DNA from: an uncultured Flavobacteriales bacterium
GTDB lineage: Bacteria > Bacteroidota > Bacteroidia > Flavobacteriales > BACL11
NCBI GenBank assembly: GCA_905479165.1
Contig: CAJQLK010000010.1
Location: 1 to 35,922 of the forward strand
DNA: 35,922 nt
Direction of reading: 5' to 3'
Both the position numbers and the translations under genes were made by a program. Shown piece after piece: positions 18,501-26,166 of this stretch (its first letter is position 1; every line of letters starts with the position of its first letter). The notes under the pieces are model-generated. The model did not search any database, was not told the DNA's origin, and saw only the letters and a list, made by a program, of their open reading frames with translations.

Positions 18501-19838
18501 GATGGCCCTGGTCTCAGTAATTCGACTACTAATGCAGCAAAACTAACTAATTTAAATTCAGTTGATATTGTATTTACTGATGAAAAATCAGAATGGAGTA
18601 GAGTTTGTGTTGTTGAAGCCCAAGATGATGAATCATTATCAATCGGCAATCAAAATAAAATGGGATTAAGACAGTCAGTTTCTGTTGGTAAAGATGGTCT
18701 CCCAGATGGAATGTTAGATGCGAATGGTGATTCTATTAAAGGGCTGGGCTGGTTCCCTGGTTATGCTCTTGATATTGAAACAGGCGAAAGGTTAAATATT
18801 ATTTTTTCTGAAGATTCATGGCAAACTTCTGAGAACGGGAATGATATGCAATGGAATCCTACATCTACTTTATTAACTCCAGGTGATTTTCCTCAATATG
18901 ATTCTCAAAATAATGAGTTCTTAGGAGGTAATTATCTATTAGGGGGGAAACACTTTATCTATGTTGTTAAAGGAGAATCATGGGTAAAAGGTACTGAGGA
19001 TTATATTAATAATATTGCTGATTGTGATTTCTCACCAAACTATGATGAATCAGCTTGGATCTACTCTAAATTACTAAATGATAATAATGGTACTGGGAAA
19101 TATTTTGTATTTAAAAATGTGACTTGGGTTGGAGCTCCTTTATTAGCGCCAGGAAGAGATATGAATTTATCTAATAAGGCAACTGTTAAATTACGAGTAA
19201 CAAAGCCATATAATGCTTACGAAACTGTTACTGAAGATAAATTCTTTGATAAAAATATGGATTTAACTTTAGGAACAACTTATGTTGTTGCCAACTTAAA
19301 TTCAACTTCCACTTGGGGTGGAAAAACTGTTATCTATGATGGTATTGATTATGAGGTTGGAGAATCATTTGTAGCGACAGCCACACTTAATTTTGACAAC
19401 AGCACTTCAACAAAAGCAAGAGCTATTGAAGCCACTGCACTTAATAGTTTTAATCCTACTTATAGTTTCAATACTAACAATATTGTTGCAGTAACTGGTG
19501 ATAATGATGTTGCAAAAGATGCCTTAGATATTATTAATATTGTTCCTAATCCTTATTATGGTTATTCTACATATGAGGTTAATCAATTAGATAATAGAGT
19601 AAAAATTACAAACTTACCAAGAAGAGCAACTATAAAAATATTTACTGTAAGCGGTACTGAAGTTCGTACTTTAAATAAGGATAATAGGATGACTTCAATA
19701 GATTGGGATTTGAAAAATAATTTTGGAATTCCTATTTCAAGTGGTTTATATATTTTGCATATAAATGCTCCTGGAGTTGGAGAAAAAATAGTAAAATGGT
19801 ATGGAGCTTTAAGGCCAATTGATTTAGATACATTCTAA
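15591..19838 (+). CDS. Giant T9SS-sorted surface protein with Ca-binding-like repeats
   Basis: The 1415-residue protein has a signal peptide (about 1-22, ending ALMA-KE) and a long beta-rich body without a recognised enzyme domain. At about 336-371 an Asp/Asn-rich stretch (DGIDNDRDGLIDEGYDGIDN and continuing NNNNGLIDD) resembles calcium-binding thrombospondin-type-3 or dockerin-like loops. The end, from about 1314, is a T9SS sorting domain: IVPNPYYGYSTYE, VKITNLPRRATIKIFTVSG, DWDLKN, GLYILHINAPGVGEKIVKWYG. Proteins with this closing sequence are widespread in Bacteroidota but unassigned. It lies between a TonB-dependent receptor (35-base gap) and a PorV/PorQ-like protein (37-base gap), so it is probably a surface partner of the receptor. 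Few cysteines; no sign of frameshift. Confidence 0.85.
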   Translation: MNNKIKQIVTLSFAFYSIALMAKENVPNPGVTSVVNTRVAAGCNPSKSKTDLDVNNVRTTIMGGGDMWWDLADAQYEIPKGSKKNSMFAGALWIGGVDDGGQLKVAAMTYRQDGNDFWPGPLNVNNATISADECVTWDKHFKLDRSEVEEYVARFDSDPTYVIPNSILDWPAHGNETLGQDEFLAPFFDANGNDLYEPFDGDYPDYNITGTNDNARLFGDQTLFWIFNDKGNIHTETEAEPLGLEIHAQAFGFTADNEVNDMTFYNYKVINRSTLPLNDTYFGQWVDPDLGYYLDDYVGCDVNLGLGICYNGDAEDEGADGYGFNPPAIGVDFFQGPISDPNDGIDNDRDGLIDEGYDGIDNNNNGLIDDPEEREQIIMSKFVYYNNDFTTMGNPESGTDIYNYLRGIWKDNVPMTYGGDGHGGGTGSTTDECNFMFPGTSDASFAGAEWTEVTAGNVPADRRFLQSAGAFTLQPGAVNVITTGVVWARAKSGGQTASVQLLKIYDREAQALFDNNFDILNGPDAPDVTIRELDKELIFTLSNGATSNNIDESYSEKDPYITKPDNIANSPNYEFQGYLVYQLENATVSVTDLDDPDKARLIYRSDVNDDVTGIVNQYLDPILAVYTPIEEVPSILSSGVIGSVDEGIQFSFQINDDRFALGNTRLVNHKTYYFMSLSYGYNRAEENADPYDVNASEYDGRNQPYISGRRNIKVYSAIPHVTNPENGGTILNASYGDGVELARKEGQGNGGMALEFTNQTIEDILTSEDHRSLNPTYVAGQGPITITVVDPVKVPQGDFTFKLMDPIFVGNANAISSYGRWELIDNATGNIKASADQDIDLGSEQYISQLGLNVKVKQTQNPGTDPATIDDNGLISGTIEFSNPNDRWLSGVADRDDENGFFNIWGFNWIRSGSYTNEAIGQFSDYNMTDDPNGVFEGVVMQSNVASSQFGSFEWTGGTWAPYRFASNFNDGPGLSNSTTNAAKLTNLNSVDIVFTDEKSEWSRVCVVEAQDDESLSIGNQNKMGLRQSVSVGKDGLPDGMLDANGDSIKGLGWFPGYALDIETGERLNIIFSEDSWQTSENGNDMQWNPTSTLLTPGDFPQYDSQNNEFLGGNYLLGGKHFIYVVKGESWVKGTEDYINNIADCDFSPNYDESAWIYSKLLNDNNGTGKYFVFKNVTWVGAPLLAPGRDMNLSNKATVKLRVTKPYNAYETVTEDKFFDKNMDLTLGTTYVVANLNSTSTWGGKTVIYDGIDYEVGESFVATATLNFDNSTSTKARAIEATALNSFNPTYSFNTNNIVAVTGDNDVAKDALDIINIVPNPYYGYSTYEVNQLDNRVKITNLPRRATIKIFTVSGTEVRTLNKDNRMTSIDWDLKNNFGIPISSGLYILHINAPGVGEKIVKWYGALRPIDLDTF

Positions 19839-19875
19839 TTAAATAAAATAATAGACGATAATAAATATTATAAAT

Positions 19876-20937
19876 ATGAAACAAATTAATAACTGGATAA
19901 AAGCTGTAGCAATAATTGTATTAATGCTTCCGTTTTCTAATGCATTTGCAGGAAACCCTCAAAGAGCAGGGCAAGCAGGCGCTTCAGAATTATTGATCAA
20001 TCCATGGGCTAGAACCTCTGGTTGGGGAGGAGCAAATGTTGCTGGAGTTAGAGGATTAGAGGGTATATTCTCAAATGTTGCAGGACTTGCTTTTACTGAA
20101 AAAACAGAATTGATTTTCAGTCAAACACAATGGTTAAAATATGGAGATGAGGCTGTAAGTAATATTAGTGCATTTGGTTTTTCTCAGAAGGTTGGAGAGT
20201 CGGGGGTTTTAGGTTTTTCTGTAATGAGCATGGATTTTGGAGATATTGAAATTACTACTGTAGATTTACCTGATGGTGGTATAGGTACGTATTCTCCTTC
20301 ATTTATGAATCTTTCACTTTCATATGCTAAGATTTTCTCTAATAGTATCTATGGGGGGATGACAGTTAAAATGATTTCAGAACAAATTTCAAATGTAGGT
20401 GCCAATGGTGTTGCATTAGATGCAGGGATTCAGTATGTAACTGGTTCAGAAGATAATTTTAAATTTGGTATTGCATTAAAAAATGTAGGACCAAGAATGT
20501 CTTTCTCTGGTGATGGGCTTTCGTTTAGAGGAATAGTTGGTGATGCTGACGATTATAAAATGACTGTTGAGCAAAGATCATCAGAGTTGGAATTACCGGC
20601 ATTATTAAATATTGGACTTTCGTATGATGTTAATTTTATGCAACATAGAGTTACTGGTGCTGGTACATTCACTTCTAACTCTTTTCAAAAAGATCAATAC
20701 CGTTTGGGTGGTGAGTATTCTTACAATGAAATGTTTATGTTAAGGTTGGGTTACACATATGAGGATGGAATTAGAACTCCATCAACAAGAACAACTGCCT
20801 TAAGAGGTCCTTCAGCTGGTTTTACAGTTGAGTTGCCAATTGGAGATAATGGTTCAACTTTCGGTTTAGATTATTCTTACCGTCATACTGATCCTTTCCA
20901 AGGCTCCCACACTATAGGAGCAAGAATTAATTTATAA
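19876..20937 (+). CDS. PorV/PorQ-family outer-membrane beta-barrel protein
   Basis: The 353-residue protein has a signal peptide (1-25, SNAFAG) followed by the family opening RAGQAGASELLINPWARTSGWGG and GIFSNVAGLAF, then alternating amphipathic strands of a FadL-like barrel (GVLGFSVMSMDFGDIE, GIALKNVG, FGLDYSYRHTDPF) ending IGARINL. PorV of the T9SS is the outer-membrane shuttle that takes cargo from the SprA/Sov translocon to the attachment complex; PorQ has a related role. This copy is not beside core T9SS genes but directly after a T9SS cargo, so it may be a paralogue devoted to that cargo or to the upstream receptor. It ends the cluster and is followed by a terminator. Confidence 0.85.
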   Translation: MKQINNWIKAVAIIVLMLPFSNAFAGNPQRAGQAGASELLINPWARTSGWGGANVAGVRGLEGIFSNVAGLAFTEKTELIFSQTQWLKYGDEAVSNISAFGFSQKVGESGVLGFSVMSMDFGDIEITTVDLPDGGIGTYSPSFMNLSLSYAKIFSNSIYGGMTVKMISEQISNVGANGVALDAGIQYVTGSEDNFKFGIALKNVGPRMSFSGDGLSFRGIVGDADDYKMTVEQRSSELELPALLNIGLSYDVNFMQHRVTGAGTFTSNSFQKDQYRLGGEYSYNEMFMLRLGYTYEDGIRTPSTRTTALRGPSAGFTVELPIGDNGSTFGLDYSYRHTDPFQGSHTIGARINL

Positions 20938-20960
20938 AATCAAAACAAAGTTATAATGTT

Positions 20961-20986
20961 CAAAAAGGAAGGTAACTTCCTTTTTG
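20961..20986 (+). terminator. Hairpin terminator after the receptor/T9SS/PorV-like cluster
   Basis: An 11-bp perfect stem CAAAAAGGAAG / CTTCCTTTTTG with a GTAA loop; the T-run is part of the 3' arm. It separates the cluster from greA. Confidence 0.82.
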
Positions 20987-21008
20987 TGCGTTTATAAGTT
21001 TACTAATT

Positions 21009-21482
21009 ATGAGTACAATATATTTATCACAAGAAGGTTTTGACAATTTAAAAGAAGAGTTAAACACTTTAAAATTTGTTGATAGACCAACAGTAATTAA
21101 TCAAATTGCTGAAGCAAGAGATAAAGGTGATTTATCAGAAAATGCTGAATATGATGCTGCCAAAGAAGCACAAGGATTATTAGAAGCAAGAATTTCAAAA
21201 CTAGAAAATGATGTTGCTAATTCTAGGGTGTTAGATCAGTCTGAGATGGACACTTCAACTGTTCATTTGCTTACGAAAGTTACTATAAAAAACACTGCTA
21301 ATGATATGGAAATGACTTATGCTATAGTTTCAGAATCTGAGGCTGATTTAGCAGTAAAAAAGATTTCTGCAACTTCCCCAATTGGAAAAGGCTTACTAGG
21401 TAAAGCTATTGGTGAGATTGCTGATATAGAAGTTCCTAATGGAAATATGCGGTTTGAAATTATTGATATTCAACTGCTATAA
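21009..21482 (+). CDS. greA: Transcription elongation factor GreA
   Basis: GreA enters the RNA polymerase secondary channel and stimulates cleavage of backtracked RNA. The 157-residue protein has the N-terminal coiled coil (residues 1-75) with the acidic tip GDLSENAEYDAAKE, where Asp41 and Glu44 match the catalytic pair, and a C-terminal FKBP-like domain containing SPIGKGLLGKAIGE. Its stop overlaps the ATG of the HIT gene by one base (TAATG). A weak -7-like TAAGTTTA lies just upstream. Confidence 0.95.
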   Translation: MSTIYLSQEGFDNLKEELNTLKFVDRPTVINQIAEARDKGDLSENAEYDAAKEAQGLLEARISKLENDVANSRVLDQSEMDTSTVHLLTKVTIKNTANDMEMTYAIVSESEADLAVKKISATSPIGKGLLGKAIGEIADIEVPNGNMRFEIIDIQLL

Positions 21483-21874
21483 TGCCTAGTATTTTTTCTA
21501 AAATAGTTAGTGGTGATATTCCTGCTTTTAAAGTAGCTGAGGATGAAAATTATGTAGCTTTTTTAGATATTTTCCCTTTAGCAAAAGGTCATGTTTTAGT
21601 AATCCCTAAAAAGGAAACTGATTATATTTTTGATTTAGATTCTGAAGAATTTTTAGGACTTTTTAGTTTTGCTAAAAAAGTAGCAAAAGCAATGGATAAA
21701 ATTATCTCTTGTGAGAGAATTGGAGTTGCAGTTATTGGATTAGAAGTTCCTCATGCGCATATTCACTTAGTACCTTTGCATGATGTTTCTGATATTAATT
21801 TTGAAAGACCAAAATTAAAGTTTCCAGATTCAGAAATGAAAGAAATTGCTGATCTTATTAAATCTGCTATTTAA
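21482..21874 (+). CDS. HIT-family nucleotide hydrolase/transferase
   Basis: This 130-residue cytoplasmic protein carries the histidine triad HAHIHLV (His91, His93, His95) that forms the nucleotide phosphate-hydrolysing site, with the family start [14 protein letters not shown] and [13 protein letters not shown]-type members hydrolyse nucleoside phosphoramidates or related mononucleotide conjugates. The gene is coupled to greA by a one-base overlap, and its 3' end overlaps the convergent ruvC stop by eight bases. The physiological substrate is unknown. Confidence 0.92.
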   Translation: MPSIFSKIVSGDIPAFKVAEDENYVAFLDIFPLAKGHVLVIPKKETDYIFDLDSEEFLGLFSFAKKVAKAMDKIISCERIGVAVIGLEVPHAHIHLVPLHDVSDINFERPKLKFPDSEMKEIADLIKSAI

Positions 21875-22421
21875 GCTTATCAGGATTATCTTTTAAAAAA
21901 GACCCCCAACCCGTATAACTTTTCCCACCACCTTGCCCAGGGCTTCTTTGAAAATGATGACAGACTGCTGCAGCTAACCCATCACTTGCATCTAAATGTT
22001 TAGGCATTTCCATAATATTTAAAATTGATTTTAACATTGCGGCAACTTGCTCTTTACTAGAATTACCTTGCCCAGTGATTGCCATCTTAATTTTTTTTGG
22101 TGCATACTCAAAAATAGGAATATCACGGTAAAGTGCAGCAGACATAGCAACCCCCTGGGCTCTTCCTAGCTTTAACATGGACTGTACATTCTTACCAAAG
22201 AAGGGTGCTTCAACAGCAAATTCATCTGGTTTGTATTCATCAACTAACTGCAATGTTCTTTCAAAAATTCTTTTAAGTTTTAACTCATGTGATCCAAGTT
22301 TTGCAAGATGTAAAACTCCCATATTAATGAGTTCCATTTTCTTCCCTTTTACATGAATGAGTCCATAGCCCATAATTGTAGTTCCAGGATCTATTCCTAA
22401 TATGATTTTATCAGTTTGCAA
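21867..22421 (-). CDS. ruvC: Crossover junction endodeoxyribonuclease RuvC (TTG start)
   Basis: RuvC resolves Holliday junctions as a dimer with RuvAB. The 184-residue protein has the RNase H-like active site: Asp11 in GIDPGT, Glu71 in [11 protein letters not shown], and Asp144/Asp147 in [15 protein letters not shown]. The reading frame has no ATG that keeps Asp11: an in-frame stop lies two codons upstream of a TTG at 22421, and the first internal ATG is Met17. TTG is therefore the start, which may hold expression low. The C-terminal extension after the active site ([14 protein letters not shown]) is longer than in E. coli. It is divergent from the flippase-like gene by 30 bases. Confidence 0.94.
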   Translation of the reverse strand: MQTDKIILGIDPGTTIMGYGLIHVKGKKMELINMGVLHLAKLGSHELKLKRIFERTLQLVDEYKPDEFAVEAPFFGKNVQSMLKLGRAQGVAMSAALYRDIPIFEYAPKKIKMAITGQGNSSKEQVAAMLKSILNIMEMPKHLDASDGLAAAVCHHFQRSPGQGGGKSYTGWGSFLKDNPDKLK

Positions 22422-22425
22422 TTGT

Positions 22426-22433
22426 TATCTTTG
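22426..22433 (+). promoter_or_regulatory. Candidate -7 element for the flippase-GT2-permease operon
   Basis: TATCTTTG matches TANNTTTG exactly and lies 18 bases before the ATG at 22452, partly opposite the ruvC leader. No TTG at the correct -33 distance is seen. Confidence 0.5.
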
Positions 22434-22451
22434 TATCAACAAAACTAAGCA

Positions 22452-23429
22452 ATGCTAAGCAGAAAATCTATAGGCTTCTTATTAAAAATTGGAATTGTAG
22501 CTTTTGCTCTTTTCTTTTTGTTTCAACAACTCACTTCCAAAAGTAGTGCCGAAAAATTTGATATTGATCAAATTTTACTAATACTTAAAGATAATTTTCT
22601 TGTTATAGGGGTAGTTGTAATAATAATGTTTTTAAACTGGTTTCTGGAAGCTTTAAAATGGCGTTTTTTAATTTTGAAGATTGAAAAGGTTTCAATTAAA
22701 AGGTCTATTAGAGCAGTTTTTTCAGGAATTACGGTTTCTGCTTTCACTCCAAATAGAGTGGGCGAATATGGGGGAAGGGTATTTTGTTTGGAAAAAGCAG
22801 ACAGAATTAAAGGTGTTTTGATTACAGTAATTGGGTCTATGGCTCAGTTGGTTACAACTATAATTTTTGGCTCAATTGGAATTTTATTACTACCTAATTT
22901 AATGCCAGAATTTGACTCCTTACTCTCAAATATTGTATTTGCATATCCAATAATGTTATTCTTATTGATATTGTTGAATGTACTTTTAGTTACTTTATTT
23001 TTAAATGCCTCAGTGTTTTCAGTTGTTTTATCTAAGATTAAGTTTTTAAGAAAATTTAAAAAGTATAATGAGGTGTTTTCTTTTTATAATTCATCAGAAT
23101 TATTGGAAATACTGCTTTATTCAGTAGCAAGGTATATCGTTTTTACAACTCAGTTCTTTATTTTGTTACAAGTTTTTGATGTCCAAATTGGATATGTTGA
23201 TGCAATGATTTTGATTACCACTATGCTTTTAGTGATATCAATAATTCCTACTATGGCAATTACTGAAATTGGAATTAGAGGCTCAGTTGCACTTTTCCTT
23301 TTTGGATTGGTTTCTGTAAATGCAATAGGGATATTATCAGCTACTTTTGTAATGTGGGTTATCAATCTTTTATTACCTGCTTTAATTGGAACAATCTTTA
23401 TTTTCTCACTTAAATTCTTTAGAAAATAA
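22452..23429 (+). CDS. LPG synthase TM-like / flippase-type membrane protein
   Basis: The 325-residue protein has about eight transmembrane segments and belongs to the lysylphosphatidylglycerol synthase transmembrane family (AglD/UPF0104 group). Family landmarks are NWFLEALKWRFL (about 61-72), FSGITVSAFTPNRVGEYGGR (about 90-109) and a C-terminal TEIGIRGSVALFLFG (about 273-287). Relatives are thought to flip or move lipid intermediates; the catalytic aminoacyl-transferase domain of MprF is absent. Its stop overlaps the next ATG by one base, coupling it to a GT2 glycosyltransferase, which suggests a joint role in making a glycolipid or surface glycan. Confidence 0.82.
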   Translation: MLSRKSIGFLLKIGIVAFALFFLFQQLTSKSSAEKFDIDQILLILKDNFLVIGVVVIIMFLNWFLEALKWRFLILKIEKVSIKRSIRAVFSGITVSAFTPNRVGEYGGRVFCLEKADRIKGVLITVIGSMAQLVTTIIFGSIGILLLPNLMPEFDSLLSNIVFAYPIMLFLLILLNVLLVTLFLNASVFSVVLSKIKFLRKFKKYNEVFSFYNSSELLEILLYSVARYIVFTTQFFILLQVFDVQIGYVDAMILITTMLLVISIIPTMAITEIGIRGSVALFLFGLVSVNAIGILSATFVMWVINLLLPALIGTIFIFSLKFFRK

Positions 23430-24532
23430 TGCAGATTGGAATTTTAATAATCTTGTTTTTATATGCGTTATTAATTATAAGATATACTTTAGGTTGGCAC
23501 AAAGTTCAAGCAATAACTAATAAAGATTTTACCTCAACAGTTAGTATTGTAATTGCAATGCGAAATGAGGAAAATGAAGTAGAAAGATTATTGCAAAATT
23601 TACAATCCCAAATTTACCCTACTGTTAAGTTAGAGTTGATTTTAGTAAATGATCATTCAACTGATAATACGCTTAATATTTTATATTCCTCACAATTAGA
23701 TAATTTGCAAGTTATAAATATGCCTAATGGTGAATTCGGGAAAAAGAATGCGATTAAAAAAGCTGTTGAGCTTGCAAGTGGAGATGTTATTTTAGCATCA
23801 GATGCAGATTGTAGTTTTAATCCAAAATGGGTGCAAACTATGGCTAACTATTTTACTGATGAGAGTATAAAACTGGTGTCTGGTCCTGTTGCTTATCACA
23901 AACAAAAAGGAATATTTTCGAGTCTGCAAGCCTTAGAATTTTCCAGCTTAATTGGAAGTGGTGCTGGAGCAATTGGAGTTAACAATGCGATATTCTGTAA
24001 TGGTGCTAATATGGCTTACAGAAAAGAAATTTTTTTAGAAGTAAATGAGTTTTCTATTGATGCTGCAGTAAGTGGTGATGATGTTTTTTTACTTCATAGT
24101 GTAAAAGCAAAGTATCCTAATTCTGTTGTATTTGCAAAAGAGAAAAGTGCTATTGTGATGACGGATGCAGTGCAATCATTTTCAGCATTTATTAACCAAA
24201 GAAAAAGGTGGACCTCCAAGAGTAGTGGCTATAAAGATAATTCAAGTATTTACACTTCCTTTTTAGTTCTTTTTACAAACTTGGCATTCGTTTTCCTTTT
24301 TGCAATGCAATTTTGGGATATTAAATCTTTTAACTTATTCATATTATTTTATGCAGTTAAATTTTTGGTAGATTTAATTTTGTTATTCCCAATTTTAAAA
24401 TTTTTCAACCGAACAGATTTAGTAAAATGGATTTTTCCTTTTGAAATCTTTTACTCTTTTTATATAGTTTTGATTGTGGTTTTGTCTTTTACAAAATCAT
24501 TCGAATGGAAGGGTAGAGTGCATAATAAATAG
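23429..24532 (+). CDS. Membrane-anchored GT2 family glycosyltransferase
   Basis: The 367-residue protein has one N-terminal membrane segment (about 3-20), a GT-A domain (about 37-265) and three hydrophobic segments at the C-terminus (about 270-355). Catalytic features are VSIVIAMRNEE, the metal-binding DAD (125-127), GDD (216-218) and QRKRW (257-261), the Q/RxxRW motif of processive and related GT2 enzymes. It transfers a sugar from a nucleotide-sugar to a lipid or glycan acceptor on the cytoplasmic face. The stop directly abuts the ATG of the permease gene, so it is the middle gene of a tight operon. The sugar and acceptor cannot be inferred. Confidence 0.9.
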   Translation: MQIGILIILFLYALLIIRYTLGWHKVQAITNKDFTSTVSIVIAMRNEENEVERLLQNLQSQIYPTVKLELILVNDHSTDNTLNILYSSQLDNLQVINMPNGEFGKKNAIKKAVELASGDVILASDADCSFNPKWVQTMANYFTDESIKLVSGPVAYHKQKGIFSSLQALEFSSLIGSGAGAIGVNNAIFCNGANMAYRKEIFLEVNEFSIDAAVSGDDVFLLHSVKAKYPNSVVFAKEKSAIVMTDAVQSFSAFINQRKRWTSKSSGYKDNSSIYTSFLVLFTNLAFVFLFAMQFWDIKSFNLFILFYAVKFLVDLILLFPILKFFNRTDLVKWIFPFEIFYSFYIVLIVVLSFTKSFEWKGRVHNK

Positions 24533-25585
24533 ATGAATAACAAATCATTAAATAAATTAGCTTGGAAAAAGTTGAAGAAAGATAAATTGACTTTCTCATC
24601 TTTAATATTTATTTTTTGCTGTGTGCTAATTGCTTTTTTTGCAACAATTATGAGCCCTGATGGCAGTAAAAATGCAAATGAAATGCATATTGAATTAGCA
24701 ACTAATAAACCCTTAACTAAAATCATTTTTTTAGAGCTTCCAAAGCAAATAACTGAAGAATCTTCAATAATTGAAAAGTTGATTTTTGGTACTCCATCAC
24801 AAGTAAGCCGAATTCCGATTAGTAGTTTTGAAAAATCAGAAAGAGGATTAACTTATTTACCTTTTCAATCAGAGATGGAAAAAAACTATTTTGGTGATTA
24901 TAAGATAGTGGAACAAACGTTTTGGTTTGGTACGGATAAGTACGGTAGAGATTTATTAAGCAGAATAATTCTTGGAACAAGAATATCTCTTTCAGTTGGT
25001 TTTATTGCTGTAATTATTTCATTAATTATCGGAATTAGTTTTGGACTTATTGCTGGTTATTTTAGAGGAAAAACAGATGGTGTAATTATGTGGTTTGTAA
25101 ATGTAGTTTGGAGCATACCAACTTTACTAATGGTCATTGCAATTACATTGGCTTTAGGTAAAGGGTTTTGGCAAGTGTTTGTTGCGGTTGGCTTAACAAT
25201 GTGGGTAGAAGTTGCTCGAATTGTTAGGGGGCAGGTTTTGGTTATTAGAGAATTGGAATATGTAGAGGCTGGAAAAGCATTGGCTTTTACATCTTTTAGA
25301 ATAATACTTAAACACATTTTACCTAATGTTATAGGACCCGTAATTGTAATTTCTGCAGCCAATTTTGCTGCTGCAATTTTGATTGAAGCAGGGCTTTCTT
25401 TTTTAGGTATTGGAGTACAACCTCCTATGCCAAGTTGGGGAGGAATGATAAAGGATCATTATACTTATATTATTATGGATAAAGCGTATTTGGCAATTAT
25501 TCCTGGTATGGCGATAATGAGTTTAGTATTGGCTTTTATGATTTTGGGTAATGGTTTGCGTGATGCATTTGATGTTAGAAATTAA
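24533..25585 (+). CDS. OppC/DppC-type ABC transporter permease (orphan)
   Basis: The 350-residue protein resembles the peptide ABC permease OppC: an N-terminal membrane helix (about 20-40), an unusually long extracytoplasmic stretch (about 41-130), the WFGTDKYGRDLLSR segment that precedes the permease core, and a BPD_transp_1 domain (about 148-345) with the EAA-like loop EYVEAGKALAFTSFRIILKH contacting the ATPase and EAGLSFLGIGVQPPMPSWGG. No partner OppB permease, ATPase or binding protein is encoded next to it, so its complex must be assembled from genes elsewhere. It is cotranscribed with the glycosyltransferase gene. Confidence 0.9.
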   Translation: MNNKSLNKLAWKKLKKDKLTFSSLIFIFCCVLIAFFATIMSPDGSKNANEMHIELATNKPLTKIIFLELPKQITEESSIIEKLIFGTPSQVSRIPISSFEKSERGLTYLPFQSEMEKNYFGDYKIVEQTFWFGTDKYGRDLLSRIILGTRISLSVGFIAVIISLIIGISFGLIAGYFRGKTDGVIMWFVNVVWSIPTLLMVIAITLALGKGFWQVFVAVGLTMWVEVARIVRGQVLVIRELEYVEAGKALAFTSFRIILKHILPNVIGPVIVISAANFAAAILIEAGLSFLGIGVQPPMPSWGGMIKDHYTYIIMDKAYLAIIPGMAIMSLVLAFMILGNGLRDAFDVRN

Positions 25586-25596
25586 AACGTAAAATT

Positions 25597-26097
25597 ATGG
25601 AATTGGTATTCTCGGCACTAATTATTTTTTCACTGAGGTTGGCCGACCAGAGTTTGGGAACAATGAGAGCATTATTAGTTGCAAAGAATAAACCAATTTA
25701 TGCGGCTCTTATTGGTTTAGTAGAATCTGCAATTTGGATAGTTGCTATTTCACAAGTAATAAAGGATATTGATGACCCTGTACTTATTGCTGCTTATGCT
25801 TCAGGATTTGCAGCTGGCACTATTTTGGGCTCCTATATTGAACGTATTGTCGGTGTGGGTAATATTGTGGTACGTGTTTTTTCTCCTGCTAACTCACCTT
25901 CTGTTGCTGAAAAGCTTAGAGAAGATGGTTATGGAGTTACTATAATTGATGGTGAGGGTAAGGAAGGACCAGTAAAAATTTACCTTTGTGTAATACCAAG
26001 GAGAAAATTAAAGTCCGTTCTAAGTATGATAGAGGAAATAAACCCAAATGCTTATATCACTACTGATATGGCAAACCCTACTTCTTTGAAGAAGTAA
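25597..26097 (+). CDS. DUF5698/DUF2179 (UPF0316) membrane protein
   Basis: The 166-residue protein combines three N-terminal membrane segments (LRLADQSLGTMRALLVAKN, then ALIGLVESAIWIVAIS and a third containing GFAAGTILGSYIE) with a C-terminal DUF2179 domain (about 95-160; REDGYGVTIIDGEGKEGPVKI and IPRRKLKSVLSMIEEINPNAY). DUF2179 domains resemble ligand-binding ACT/PII-like folds and occur on several small membrane proteins of unknown function. It begins 11 bases after the permease stop, so it may be the last gene of that operon. Confidence 0.85.
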   Translation: MELVFSALIIFSLRLADQSLGTMRALLVAKNKPIYAALIGLVESAIWIVAISQVIKDIDDPVLIAAYASGFAAGTILGSYIERIVGVGNIVVRVFSPANSPSVAEKLREDGYGVTIIDGEGKEGPVKIYLCVIPRRKLKSVLSMIEEINPNAYITTDMANPTSLKK

Positions 26098-26112
26098 ATT
26101 TTATTATATTTG
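26085..26112 (+). promoter_or_regulatory. Bacteroidota-type promoter of the small membrane protein gene
   Basis: TTTG (26085-26088), a 16-base spacer and TATATTTG (26105-26112, exact TANNTTTG). The -7 element is 16 bases before an ATG at 26129, which supports that ATG as the intended start of the downstream gene. Confidence 0.55.
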
Positions 26113-26166
26113 TAAAAATTAATTTATTATGAAAAATTATTTCTGATTGTATTTACGGCTTTATCA

